In this document: in pieces, positions 1-11,826 of the stretch
Layout: every line of letters starts with the position of its first letter
Numbering within the stretch: position 1 is the stretch's first letter
Assembly (NCBI RefSeq): GCF_024586455.1
Contig: NC_065923.1
Coordinates: 48,740,264 to 48,804,263 of the forward strand
Length of the DNA: 64,000 nt
Reading direction: 5' to 3'
Origin: Bactrocera neohumeralis
Taxonomy: Eukaryota > Arthropoda > Insecta > Diptera > Tephritidae
The notes under the pieces: generated by a model
Databases searched by the model: none
What the model saw: the letters and a program-made list of their open reading frames with translations, nothing else
What the model was told of the DNA's origin: nothing
Translations under genes and position numbers: made by a program

Positions 1-1753
1 TCAAAAACACACCACGAAAAACACGACAAAGGTTGTCAGACATAAAAAAATACTTCATAAAATCACTAGTGGAAGAAAAATTAATTTGTGTTGTTTTTAA
101 CATTAGAAACGTTAGCTCCATAATATCAAAACTGGGACCTAAACTCCGTGGAGCGTACCTGATGTATATATATATATAAAATTGTGTATTAATATTTCTT
201 AACACCCTTAATATTACCACATATCATTCAATTAGAGTGGAAACGCATATATCAATAAAAAAGGAACTAAAAACATAAAAACTATCTGCTTTTTCACAAA
301 TGAAGTGGGAAAATTAATTTATTTTATTTTGGTTAAATGACTTTTTAGACATATTGTATTGCTATTTGCGTAGTAAATTTCATTATTCTTAATTATCTAA
401 ACATTTTCGCATGCGAAAAGAATTTTACTATTGTACTTGACTGCGATCCACTCTAACCTATTCTATGACAACTTTTATTCATCATAAAAATAAATATATA
501 TAAAATGAATTAACAGTCTTATTAGTTTTTTTAATGTTATAATGCTTGTATAACAGCATTCACCAAATATCCACCAAGTTGTGCACGCCCAGCAAACACA
601 GTGTCAAACGCTATAGGTTTTTGATTATTATATTAGATAACTGTAGTTTTCAAACCATATTATGTATAATTGAAAGGAACAGTAAAAAAAAGAAAAAAAC
701 AACAATATTGGTAACTGATTTTAATTGGATCTGGATAAAATGTATGCATAGAAATTAGAATCGCAGTAGAGGGTTATATTAGAATCCGATTGGAAAACTC
801 AAATTGGACCGGTTTTTAGATGTTTCTCAAGTGTTTATACCAAATTAGTGTGTTTAAAAAGATACTAGTTATCTAATAGCTCACCAGTGGATAACTATAT
901 TTTGTGTTTGCTGGGTTGTTTATTTGCTTAATACTGCCAAAAGCATATATGAATATGTAGATACGCGATATTCATGCAAATAAAAATATGTATATAAACA
1001 TATACATATATACTTGTGCATGAATATCAGTTCTACTATTCCAAATGAAATAATAGATTTTCTAAACAATGTCTATTAGAACTGATAACTTTAGTTAAAA
1101 TGAGTGCAAAAATCATAGATTTTTTTATAAACATAGTTGATCAAAGGCAGCAATGTTCCATATTATGCAACAAGTATATAAAACAACAATATTGTAAACA
1201 ATTTACAGGTAAAGAGACATTAGACATAAAGTTATAATAAATAAAATAAAATATGTCATTGCAAAAAATGGTAAATGAATAATAAGCAGGAAGGAAGCAA
1301 CCTTTCATGCAACTTTGCGTGGAATAAGTATTTACATAACATATTTACGGTTCCTATGTTCAAAAGTTTATATGAATGCAGATTTGTATACAATATTTGT
1401 CCGATTCTAATTTATTGTGTAACGTAAATTTATTACTACTTATTTATCTTTGGAGTTTTTTTCGTAAAAAAATACAACTACATACATAAAACTAAATACA
1501 AAGCAAATTACACGATTTTCTGTTTTGTTATAATGTAAAACAATATAGTTTTTTATAGTGAGCAACAGCTGTGTTTTTATAATTTGAGACAATTATGCAA
1601 GGTATAAATAATTAAGTAAACAAACTCAAGACGAATTTTGCATTGTAAGTGCTGAAATGCTGTATTTATACTTTTTTTTATCAAATTTGATTTAAAAAAA
1701 CTTCAAAATTACAAATTATTTGCTGATCTTTATGACTTCTTCATGTAAAAAAG
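1..1753. other. AT-rich intergenic sequence
   Basis: No gene can be supported. All open frames are short, low-complexity and without recognisable motifs. The stretch contains A/T runs and TATA/CATA microsatellite-like tracts near 960-1020. If a longer Cbl isoform exists in this species, its extra 3' exons could lie here or beyond the left edge, but I see no proline-rich or UBA-like coding sequence on the minus strand. Confidence 0.6.
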
Positions 1754-1913
1754 GCCATTCACAGACGAATTCGTTCGACGATTGTATTCGTTTCGACGAA
1801 ATTTTCGAACGTAGTGTTCGTGTCCACATTTCGTGTTCGACATTTTGTTCGCGAAAGATAGCAGCGTTTCTATCTTGGCTGTGCTCGTGCGAACACGATT
1901 TACAGTGAATGGC
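1754..1913. mobile_element. Short inverted-repeat element (MITE-like), about 160 bp
   Basis: The sequence starts with GCCATTCAC and ends with its inverse complement GTGAATGGC. In between it is dense in TTCG/CGAA motifs and distinctly richer in CpG than its surroundings. No coding capacity is credible. A target-site duplication is not clear, so the class (hAT-like or other) is undetermined. Confidence 0.45.
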
Positions 1914-3259
1914 AATGTTCACACGACACTATTTGTGAAACATTTTTTTAGCGTACACATTTGTCAAGATGTCTAAGCAATTTCTGCTGGAAGTTATGAG
2001 TGATTTTTTTTCTAAATAAATATGTATAGTCATCAAAGAAGAATTATCCGCCGGCATGTTTATTTGCTGATAATTTTCTACAAATGTTGTTCGCAAGCCA
2101 TGTTGGAACTAGTTGGTGGACAAATATATGAACATGTTCCCGAACAAATCCGCCTGTAGTTGGTCTACTTAAGGTATTATTAGCTCTAAATATTAGAGGT
2201 GCAATTCATAAATATATTTCCAAAACTTCAACAAAGATGCAAAGTGTCCATACAATGTGTTATAAAAGTGGTGGTCCAAGTATCGATTCGGTATTGAAAT
2301 TGTATTGATACAAAACACACCTACGTACACTGGCGTAAGAAATCATTGCATCTTTGCTGTTCATAACACTGCTAAATATCGATGCTCAAATATTCGAGAA
2401 ACGGAATTTTGGAAGGCTTTGGGAATTATATTCATATATTTCATAATTTTCTTATCGAGACGTAGAAAAGTATAAAACTGTAAGCTGTACTTAACAAAAT
2501 TACACCTTTAAACCACAACTGTTGTTTCAAATATTACTTTTTTGTTGTTGGTTGCGTTTTTATATAATCCAGCTGGATTATGAATGTATGTGAATGAACT
2601 AGCCACATATGTATGTATGTATAAATAAAAATGATTATATGTAAATAAAAATTATATATTAAAAGTAAAATTAAAATGTAAACATAATTAATGTACTATC
2701 GAAACAATAATAAATATAATATGGGAAGTTTTGTAGGCAATAGGCCTACATTATAAATATGCATAATAAATAGATAATACAGTAACTATTTACAGAAGGG
2801 TTTATGAAAACGTCTGCGTATTTCATAGCATCAATCAAAACTATGCTCCCACTCAGGGCAGCTATTAACAAGAATACTAAACAACCAATCAACATTACTA
2901 GTATTTCAAGAACATTAGTTCAACAAGCATTTTTTTTACCATTTTCTAATTTTAAATCTTCGGAAAATACATTTTTATTTTTTCGATCACATTCATAACT
3001 TGTTAATAATAATAGTTATTACCAACGAAACACAAAACGAAAAATTATAGAAATAAAATATATTTCTTGAACAATATACTATCATTAATGTGCCATAACT
3101 GGGGACTACTGCCGTGCGAATGACATGGAAAGCCGGAATTAGTGTGTGGAAGAAATCACCAAAGCGTAACTCGCTTACAGCGTACAAGTGTTTGGCAGTG
3201 GTATATAATTTGGGTATTGATTGATTGCTTAATATTATGCTTGGCTTTTGTTTTACGAT
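1914..3259. other. AT-rich intergenic sequence downstream of Cbl
   Basis: No convincing gene. It contains short homopolymer and TATG/TAAA tracts. The part nearest 3260 is downstream of the Cbl stop codon. Confidence 0.5.
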
Positions 3260-3265
3260 TTTATT
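3260..3265 (-). terminator. Candidate poly(A) signal of Cbl short form
   Basis: TTTATT on the plus strand reads AATAAA on the coding (minus) strand, about 57 bases past the Cbl stop codon. This would give a short 3' UTR. Other AT-rich alternatives exist nearby. Confidence 0.35.
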
Positions 3266-3321
3266 GGGTTATTTGCAAAGCGCAGCGCTTCTAAAAAAGT
3301 CTAAAATATCCTACTTATTAT

Positions 3322-3459
3322 TTATACCTCTGTATCGTCGTCGTCGGTGTTCTGATGGCGGCCATTTGTCGAGTTCCGATTATGCTGCTTACGCGGATCA
3401 AAAGCGTCAACCACAATTTGTTCAGTGCCTTTAATTTCGGCTCTGCAAAATGGACAGCC
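3322..3459 (-). CDS. Cbl: Cbl exon 6 (end of RING, short-form C terminus)
   Basis: Starts [20 protein letters not shown], then DPRKQ, and ends in a hydrophilic DDDDTEV tail before TAA. The last codons GAG GTA TAA also spell a possible splice donor (GAG|GTATAA), so a longer isoform could leave the exon here. That alternative is inference. Confidence 0.92.
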   Translation of the reverse strand, partial: GCPFCRAEIKGTEQIVVDAFDPRKQHNRNSTNGRHQNTDDDDTEV

Positions 3460-6400
3460 CTGCAACACAGTAAAATTGTACATTATGTTTCAGATTTTAT
3501 AAAATTTTTCATAAAATTATATAAATGCCGTCCGAAGTAGGTAATTAATTTTTTACGTAGTTTTTCTTTTCGGCGAATAATGTCATATATTGAACAGGAA
3601 TTTTTTTTATCAAAATCAAGTTCTTCTATAGAAACTTCTTTATTTTTGAAGGGTAATTATCCCTTTTTTTTTGTTTTAATTAAATTTTATATGCATGACT
3701 TAGTTATTAGACCGATTCTGAAGTATGACGTACATTCTATCGGCTCTGTAATAAGCTTAATCTATATACATATGTTAAAAATGCCCCCAATGCTGTTGAA
3801 ATATAATTAAAAATCTTCTCTTAATTCTTAAGAAGAAAGCTTGCGAATAAATCTAGTAGTATAGACTATCACTATTTTGGGACAAAGCTGATTTGAGTAG
3901 AGAGTACTTTGCCAAGTGTTAATTTTATTTCTGACGCGAGTGCAAAAAACTGTAGGCTAGTTCGTTCTGTTTACATGCTGTCTTTGAAAATTTTATGGAA
4001 TTAATAAAAAGTTGCTTACCTGTCCTTCTGAATCGACTTGCCAAGATGTGAGGCAGGGTGTGCACAAAAGATGTCCGCATGGCTCAATGCGTATATCCTT
4101 ATCATTTTCAGCGCAAATTTTACACAGTTGAAATGTGCTACCTATAGTATATTAGAAAAGATATAGTTATTACTATTTTTTTATTGGTTTTTCTGTCCAC
4201 ATACCCATTTCACAGTATAGTTCATATTGTTCTTGGGTAACTGTAATGTGATCCTCCGTAGGACTCTGCACAGCTGAGGATAAGTCAGGATTGCAGGCTT
4301 GACCATCAGGATACAAGTAAAAGCCCTCCCTGTAAATAATGTTATTTGTTACTATTAAAGTTATGTCTTTTTATACCTGTTTTATGATTTTTTTTTAATC
4401 AGATTTCAACGTACAAATTAATGATGTAATAATTTTCAAATGATGAGTAATTTTCAAAGTTGTTAGTTGATAACATTTGGGACAAGGAGAGTAGATAATT
4501 CTTTAATTTTAAAAACAATATTTATAGTTTTTAACTATAAACATTTTCAAATTCAATTTATTTCAGCTCTATTCTATTGGAAGACGTGGCAAGAGGACCC
4601 TTTCTCCATTAATACTATTCCTCTAATCTTTTAGATTACGAAACGTGACCCGTTGTATAATTGAGTTGAATTTCGGATATATCTAAATAATTTACGTTTT
4701 CATTTTCATCAACAAAAATTTCCGAATATCTAGCAATTGTGGAAGAAGTCGTCTTATTCAGTAACAACTATCAGCATATTCCATATATGTCTACGAAAAT
4801 TACTACACTCTTAAAGTAGCTATGTGATGTTATTTTGACTTCTTAGAAAAAATATAGGAAATATATTTATAGAGGGTGGCGCAAAAACCAGAAGATGATC
4901 AGAAGATGCTATAAATTTTACGATTGACCTCTAATGTCAGTTCTGTTTTGACATTTGTGTAGTAAACACATGCGAAATACACGTAAATAAACAATGGTAC
5001 GCTACCAGGCCAACAAGATCGCCTGATTTGACCGCTCCAGACTTGTTTTTGTGGGGTTTTGAAGTTGCGGGTTTATGTCAAAAAGCCTCAGACACTTGCA
5101 GCTCTTAAAGACAATATCGGTAAAGAATGTGAGGACCTATCGCCGGAAGTTCTAGCCAAAGTGATGGAAAATGCCATAAAGGGCTCAAATGACAATCAAC
5201 TGTGGCGGCGGCCATTTACATATCATATTCTCGACTTGATGTAAAAAAATTTAAAAGACCAAATAAAAATAATCCACAAGCAGAATCAGTTTTTCATTTT
5301 TTAAAAAAGTTTTTCTTTTTTCAAAACACATCGGAAGGTAATTTTTGCGACACCTGTTATTATTGTTTATTTATTCAAATGGTGGTGAAACTTTGAGTAA
5401 TTTTTTGGTCATAAATCTGTTTGCGTGAAATTATACCCCTTCAGATAATGTTTGGAAAAATAGTTTTTCATTTGTAATTCAAATTATTTACCTGTGCCCG
5501 TCCAATAGCGCTTGACAGAGAGATTTGTTTTGTGGTATAGTTTGCAAAATTTCGCCATCAGCGGTCACATAACCGATCGCCCATTGCCCAAGCCTCGTAC
5601 ATGATAATCTAATATATATTTAATTGTATATGTAAATAATTGTGGCTGAGCAAAGTGTTAAATATTGAAAACATACCTGAAAACATAGCTTCCTGCTTTA
5701 TGGATGTAACGCTGCAAGCGAGCTTTAACTTCATCATATGTTAAAAAGGCAACATATCCGGGGTGTGTGACTGCTAGTATTTGCCAGTTACGTAAGAGTG
5801 TCACCCACGGTTGAAACAGACGTGTAAAAACATCGAATTCAAAATTTGAAATGTAATCGTTACATGTTAAGTCTATGGTTGTTTTTAACGCCATTGCCTC
5901 TAGACCAGATGAAATTGGATGCACTTTATTTAATTCCATACGAAATATTTTCCAAGGAACCAGCGTACTGTAAGTATTAACAGATTTAATTAACTTATGA
6001 AAATATATTTCATATTTACTTAGTTTAAATATGACAATTAATTACATATTCCATTAATTTTTCAGCAATAGTTATATATGTACATATGCACATATGTAAT
6101 TATTTGTGCTCAACTTCATTTTGCAGAATATTATTTAATTTTTAAATAAAAAGTAGGAATACGGTAAACTGATTAAACTTTCACTCGATAGTAAAAAATT
6201 ATGGAGGTGTTTTAAAAAACTTCATCATAAGTTTCAGTATCATAATACGGAAACAATATTTGTCAGCAACGTTTTTTAATCCAATAGTATTATATCGAAT
6301 CTAGAAAGAACGTTAACTTCGATTACTGTATAATTCACTTCACAAATACAAAAGGTTCCAAAAAAGAACTTAATTTTGATCGGTCAGTTTGTAGGGCAAC

Positions 6401-7354
6401 ATTATGCCATGGTGATCCGATCGAGACAAATTTTCTGGAGATGCACCATTTACAAACAATAATCCGTACCAAATTGCTTGAATAAATCTCTTCAGATGAA
6501 AAACATACAATCACTTTATTCTGATATGCATTTATATGCTTTAATGGTCCGATATCGACAGTGCACACAAAGCTAAAGTTCGCTTATAGTCACAGGTGGA
6601 TGGATATGGCTAAATCGGCCAATCTCATCGCGCTGATAATTTATATAAATTATTTATAGTATCAGACGTTTCCTTCTAGGATACTTAGTGACAAATTTAA
6701 TATAGTCTGTTCAAGTTGTAAAAACAAGAAAAAAAAAGTTCAAGACAAGCCGCACTCAAAAAAAATGAATAATTATACCAAAAATAATTTCAATTTTATT
6801 ATTTACCTATTGCCAAAGTTAAGTTTCCAAAACTCTGCAGCGTCTGCTTTCGTAATTCTAAATTGATCGCCAGCAAACACTCCATTAGGAAAAATGGCCT
6901 TTAATTCGCTTAACATATGAGAGAATACTAAACTAAGTTTGGTTAAATTTCTCCTATAGTGTGAATTCTCGTCAAACATTTTCTCCTTTCCTTCTTTAAA
7001 CAATTTAATGGCTTGTTTGCATTTGCGCATCAAATTATTAATGAACACATTGAAGTGTTCATTGGCATGTAAAACATGCATTTGATCTTCATTCTTGGAG
7101 TATATAAGACGCAATCGCTGATACGTGTCTGGCAATATGTCCAGTATAAAAGGTGGACTATTTTTTAAATTCATTTTCGGTTGCTGACACAACTTTACAA
7201 CTTTATCCATTAACTTCCAAGTTTTCTCCAACGTTTTCTTATCAGTCGATAGACGCTGTTGTGTACATGCCTCAGAAAAGGCTCCTTGAATCTTGGAAAA
7301 GAATGAATTAATATTCTTATTTTGTTGTATGCGACTGGTGCGACTGGTCGCCAT
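3322..7354 (-). CDS. Cbl: Cbl E3 ubiquitin-protein ligase, short isoform, complete (six exons)
   Basis: Coding exons on the minus strand: 7354-6807, 5967-5677, 5608-5492, 4329-4205, 4141-4020, 3459-3322. They sum to 1341 bases, 446 residues plus stop, and every junction is GT-AG and in frame. Domain order is the Cbl tyrosine-kinase-binding module: four-helix bundle (about 20-180), EF-hand, then an SH2-like fold whose phosphotyrosine-binding Arg is in the [14 protein letters not shown] stretch (R285). Next come the linker helix with Y354 and Y357 ([12 protein letters not shown]) and the C3HC4 RING at about 367-406 (CKIC, CGHLLC, CPFC). Cbl binds activated receptor tyrosine kinases such as EGFR and ubiquitinates them for endocytosis and degradation. 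The protein stops shortly after the RING with a D-rich tail and no proline-rich or UBA region, matching the Drosophila short form in size. The start is the first ATG ([11 protein letters not shown]). Introns carry transposon and repeat fragments (4868-5410, 6303-6690). Confidence 0.96.
4020..4141 (-). CDS. Cbl: Cbl exon 5 (first part of RING finger)
   Basis: Reads [20 protein letters not shown] then [21 protein letters not shown]. It supplies all RING zinc ligands except the last CPFC pair. Donor GTAAGC. Confidence 0.95.
4205..4329 (-). CDS. Cbl: Cbl exon 4 (end of SH2-like fold and linker helix)
   Basis: Begins with the rest of an Arg codon followed by [16 protein letters not shown] and ends in [12 protein letters not shown]. 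It carries the two linker tyrosines whose phosphorylation controls RING activity in the family. Donor GTATGT. Confidence 0.94.
4868..5410 (+). pseudogene. Internally deleted mariner-like transposase remnant in Cbl intron 4
   Basis: The plus strand at about 5020-5200 encodes a damaged [19 protein letters not shown] stretch followed by [20 protein letters not shown] and [11 protein letters not shown]. This is the C-terminal end of an IS630/Tc1/mariner-type transposase (DLTPLDFFLWG family). An ATG near 4993 opens a very short N-terminal stub, and most of the catalytic domain is missing. It lies antisense to Cbl in its largest mid-gene intron. Confidence 0.75.
5492..5608 (-). CDS. Cbl: Cbl exon 3 (SH2-like phosphotyrosine pocket)
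   Basis: Reads [20 protein letters not shown] and continues to LLDGH. The Arg of SCTR is the family's phosphotyrosine contact. Acceptor ATTAG, donor GTAAAT. Confidence 0.94.
5677..5967 (-). CDS. Cbl: Cbl exon 2 (EF-hand and start of SH2-like fold)
   Basis: The acceptor TTACAG precedes the exon and the donor GTATGT follows it. Joined to exon 1 it reads [20 protein letters not shown], continuing the Cbl family motif. It covers roughly residues 183-280, including the [20 protein letters not shown] and [11 protein letters not shown] blocks. Confidence 0.95.
6303..6690 (-). repeat. Degenerate copy of interspersed repeat A in Cbl intron 1
   Basis: Reverse-complement relative of the repeat at 25711-26240: it opens with the complement of the CGAAGTTAACG end and contains the AACTTGATTTTGATCGGTCAGTTTG-type internal segments in diverged form. 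There is no coding capacity. Confidence 0.5.
6807..7354 (-). CDS. Cbl: Cbl exon 1 (start, four-helix bundle)
   Basis: Encodes residues 1-182 and two bases of 183. It begins at the ATG at 7354 and ends before the donor GTAAAT. It holds the N-terminal four-helix bundle of the kinase-binding domain and ends in the FWKLNFGN segment that leads into the EF-hand. Confidence 0.95.
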
Positions 7355-8679
7355 CTTTTCAGATCTAATTTTTCGGGGTCGGGGATAGGATGTTGAACTG
7401 CCTCAGCAGCGACGCTGACGCTGCTTGCAATAACTGCAGACGGGTGTTTCTTCTTCTTCCGCTGCCTCTGCCACTACGATTCTGCTTCCTTCTATATAAT
7501 TGATCTCAAAAAATTCACTTCACGTTTATTTAACTATTACACAAATAAGGTCACTATGAATTTTCCTCCTTCCTCCCAATGTTGGGCGGAATTGGCTGCC
7601 CGATTTTTCTACTTTTCACGTTCTTTTTTAAATATTATAGACGTCGTCGTTTGCTCTTTGCAAAGAATATGAACCTGAATTTTCAATGAAAAACAATTAC
7701 CACTACTTCATATCCGTTTTATCCATCTTTGCTACTCTTCCCCATTACATTTTATAAAAAGTTCATATAAATAGACTGAGACAAAAATATACATACTCAG
7801 AGTTGCATCAAAACACAAGGGTTGCTCATTTCACTAAATCAGTACGTTATCACTTATGGGAAATTTTTGCCTACGTTGCCGCGTAGGTATAAAATTACAG
7901 AAAATATAAGAAACGCGTATAAGATTTTAGTGCATAAAGTTTAAAGAATTTTGGATATTATTGCAACAGAAAGTCTACAGTATTTCGTATAAGATTTAAG
8001 AAGCCAGTTCGTGATTAAATTGAAACGCCTGTTTATGTGTCTGATGGTCGCTCTGCTATGCGTTTTATAGTAACATATGGGAGAATAATGGATCAACTCC
8101 ATACTGTGCGACTTTCGTAAGGTACTAATATTGTCATTAACGCACAAGCTACACTACTTCATAAACGCATATAGAGAAGCGACAAAAGAGGTTTTGGTTT
8201 GTTATTACTGCAAAATGCATAGAGCCATAATGCCATACAGCAAAAGAGATTTTATATTCGATTCAAACAAACATAGTTTTGTTCAAAACTCCTTAAATCC
8301 TTCAAGCCTCCACGCCGACACGTAGCAAATAGAACTTCCTTTATGGGGCAGAAAGATACACCGCCGGAAGACAGGGTCTCGTTAGTGATAATAGGGAGCC
8401 CTTTGTGGACAGTGAGTAAGGAGAGGTTATATATTCATTTCACTTCCCCAGTATATACCCAAATTCTAATTGTAATGGATGGGAATTTCTAACAATTCCT
8501 CATTCATGACGTTACGATATATGTAACATATTTTTCTGCCAATACCACTTAGCAGTCAGACCGACACCTAGGCAAGAGAATAAAAGGATACACTGTGGTC
8601 TATAGGACTTTGAGAAATTATTTCGACGATTTTAACATGATAGGTGATGTCCCGTTCAGCCGATACTAGCCTTGAACTT
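7355..8679. other. Cbl 5' flank and intergenic sequence
   Basis: 7355 to about 7500 is probably 5' UTR of Cbl and is moderately GC-rich (repeated GCTGC/TCTTC). I could not fix a transcription start. The rest has no gene signal. Confidence 0.4.
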
Positions 8680-9045
8680 GTCAACAGTGCGCATAGGGTT
8701 GATCAAGGAGTGTCTAAACTCGCTATCAACAGCATCGGGTGTATTTATTATAAGACTGGTATGGGTCCCGAGGAATCGCAGGAAATTGGAAAGATGAGCT
8801 AGCAAGGAAAGGCACCCTAGAACTGCTATCGGTAGAATGGGAGCGGGTCGGTGCTGCCGTATCCTCTCCTGTTCTACTACTGGGCTTCGCGAAAGCTTGG
8901 CCAGCGCTGGGCTTCCATCGGTACATGCGCTGTCGCAAAATACCAAGATAGATCGCAAGAGAGCTAAAGATCTCTTTGCCCTCAGTAAGGCTAGCTTCTC
9001 CCTAGTTGTGGAATTTTGATAGGCTATTGCCTATTGGGCGTTTGC
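8680..9045 (+). pseudogene. LINE (jockey-type) RNase H / 3'-end remnant
   Basis: In broken plus-strand frames it reads LVWVPRN (degenerate WVPGH), then an ELARKGT-like segment, and finally IDRKRAKDLFALSKASFSL, followed by an LLIGRLLIYN-like stretch. These are hallmarks of the RNase H and C-terminal region of jockey-type non-LTR elements of flies. Stops and frameshifts make it non-functional. Confidence 0.65.
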
Positions 9046-9467
9046 TAATTTATAACTTCAAACATAGGAGTTCTTCTTTTCTATGGCTTCACAAAGGACT
9101 ACATATAGCACACAGTAAAGTTTTATTTGTAGCAGAGGACGTGACGAGAGTGGTGGGAGCTAGGGATCGACTGATTCACGGTATTAAAAATAAATGAAAA
9201 CCATGGCAAAATTACATGAATTAGGCTTTAAATTGCTTACAGTCCATCGCATTTGGCAAAAGCACAGTAGTGATCACGAGAAATAAATCGCAGAGACTGA
9301 CAACTGGTACTCAAACAAAACCCCTATAGACTACAAACTTCGTATCGAAAAGAGTATCCCAATTTTTTCAAAAATTGTCTTTCCTATACGAATATTTCAG
9401 CCTTAGTCATGTTTATAGGCAAATACTTATGCCAAATGAAAAGTCGTTATTGCAAATCACAATGCGC

Positions 9468-9491
9468 GAGAGAGAGAGAGAGAGAGAGAGA
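9468..9491 (+). repeat. (GA)n microsatellite
   Basis: Twelve uninterrupted GA units are seen directly. Confidence 0.9.
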
Positions 9492-9559
9492 TCTTTCCGC
9501 TTGAGTTTCAAACAAGAAAACTATAAAATGAGTTTAAAAGCCAAACGAAACTGAAATTT

Positions 9560-9960
9560 TCTAAAAACCAATTGTGGTAGCTTAAATACCGCAATAAAAA
9601 CATCTGCACAAGCAGTAAGATGGTTGGCGAAAACTGATAGCAGCCAGCATGACGGAGTGAGGAGAATTAATGTCAGTAGTGGCCACTAGATGCAGCTGCC
9701 ACCATAGTCAACGTCAGTGATTCGGACAACGACTCTTGGGTGCTGCTTTGTTACCTGGCGAGCGGCCAGATGGAAACGCATTGTTGACCTGTTTCCATTG
9801 AATTATGTGTGACAAGTGACGACAAATGGTATGTGGCGTGCCATTCGTGGCAAGATGCAAGTGTTTCAAACAACTAACTTTTAACAGTGGCTATAGTGGC
9901 AGTGCCGACAACATTAGAAACTACAACAAAAACCATCTCTTGCCAGCTTGTCTACGGAAA
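9560..9960. other. GC-richer unique stretch without ORF
   Basis: Base composition is less AT-biased than the flanks. The segment lacks microsatellites, transposon motifs and a sustained open frame. It could be unique host sequence such as a regulatory region or a non-coding exon, but nothing proves this. Confidence 0.25.
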
Positions 9961-10773
9961 GCGGGCTCGACAAAAACAACACCATAAGCTTTCCATGATC
10001 ACCATGACATGAGCAATAAAAATCGCACAGGCATGATGATTTTCTAGCCGGAATGTGTGAAGTGATTTAACACCAGTTATCCGTACTATGCCTATCATCA
10101 CATACTTGCCATTACTCGGACTCATAAGACATTTCTGTGACAAAAATGTGTATAAAAATTTCACTCTAAGCAAGTGAGCGACGGACTTGGCACCTTTGCA
10201 CATTCGTGTGTAAAATAGAAATGGATAAAAATAAGAGTAGGGTGTATATTTTTTACTTTTCCAATTGGCTTTCATGTTTCCGTTATTAGGTTATTCATAT
10301 GGCTGTATTGGTTATTATGTCAAGAGGTAAAATGTTCGTTAATGAGTTAATTTTTCCATATCTATATTATATATTATATTCATACCATCAGAAAGTAGAT
10401 ATTTAAACAAATATAAAAGTCGAAAATAGGATTCCTCCTTAATATTTTAAATAAATAAAATTCAATGTGTGTTTGTGTTACCAGAATTTCGTGAAAAAAA
10501 GACAATATTTTTATACAAAATAAAAAATACAACTCAAAAATTTAGATATTTGAATTTTTTACATAAATTTTGAGATTATATAAAAAAGGTGTAAATGCTA
10601 TATAAAAGTTACGGTATAAAAAGATCTTTTTAGTGCCTAAAACTTCGCTCGTAGTTTCGCCGGAAATCGGGATAAACCATTTAAAACCATTTCAACCACG
10701 CCCCTGCCCTTCCTCTTCCGACCACAGATCGCCCATATTTAATTTTTTCCGCTTGGGTCTATAATTGTTCTTT

Positions 10774-11826
10774 AAGTGATCCAAGTAGAGGTACTTTTTT
10801 TGTTTGGCATTTCATCACGGAAAGACTTACGCCTAAACAACGTTTACAAATCGCTCAACTTTATTACGAAAATTCACGTTCTGTAAAGAATGTGTTTCGC
10901 GCGCTTCGCTCAACTTACGGTCAACATAATCGGCCTACTAAACGTATTATTCCCAACACCATCATCATCTATTGTGAGACCCAGGATTCATTATTGGATT
11001 ATATTCGCTCGAATAGACCACTTCCAGCACGCAGTGAAGAAAATATATCAGCCGTAGCTGAGAGTGTACACGAAAACCGTGGAGAGTCGATTCGGCGCCG
11101 GTCGCAGCAACTCGGATTGTCTTATGGAACGACTTGGCGTATTTTACGTCGACATCTTTAATTGAAATCGTACAAAATCCAGCATGTGCAAGAACTGAAG
11201 CCGCTCGACTTTCGCTTAGCTCTATGGACTCTTGAAAAGTTTCAAGAATATCCGACATTCATATTTCCGGCTCAACGGATATGTAAGCAGGCAAAATTGC
11301 CACATTTGGGACGAAGAGCAACCTGAAGAGATTCAAGAGCTGCCATTTCATCCAGAAAAACAACGCTTTGGTGTGATTTGTGGGTCGGTGGAATCATCGA
11401 TCCATATTTCTTCAAAAATGATGCTGGTGAGAACGAATCAATGGATTTATTGACAGAACACTTCGGTGAGCAGATATTTTCACGTTTTGGGCCGGTCGAC
11501 TGGCCACCAAGATCGGGTGATATCACATCTTTAGACCGTTTCCTTTGGGGATACGTAAAGTCTAAAGTCTAAGCGGAAAATCTCGCTTCGACTTCGACTC
11601 TTGGAGAAATACATCGAGCGTGTCATTCGCCAGTTACCAGTAAAAATGCTCGAACGCGTCTTCAAAAATTGTACTTAACGGTTTAACCATCTGCGACATA
11701 GCCGCGGCCAACATTTGAAAGAGTTAATCTGCAAACAATAAATGCCAAGAATGTTCTTTTGAATGATAATAAACATTCCCCATTAAATTTGAAGTTTCTG
11801 TGTTCTTCTTTAAAAAATTGGGGAAC
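10774..11826 (+). pseudogene. Mariner-like transposon copy A, internally deleted and frameshifted
   Basis: Begins near a GTGATCCAAGTAGAGGTAC terminus and encodes, in several frames, ERLTPKQRLQIAQ (start ATG mutated to ACG), [35 protein letters not shown], a degraded NKQNCRIWDEEQPEEI, KNDAGENESMDLLTEHFGEQ and PPRSGDITSLDRFLWGYVKS. The order is HTH (DUF4817-like), DDE domain, then C terminus. The segment with the second catalytic Asp (WFQQDGA-type) is deleted between GEN and MDLL. Other copies in this window are at 32920, 39645 and 47703. Confidence 0.85.

Noticed and set aside
8656..8958. 100-codon minus-strand frame
   Set aside because: The opposite strand carries recognisable LINE RNase H/C-terminal motifs; this frame is incidental.
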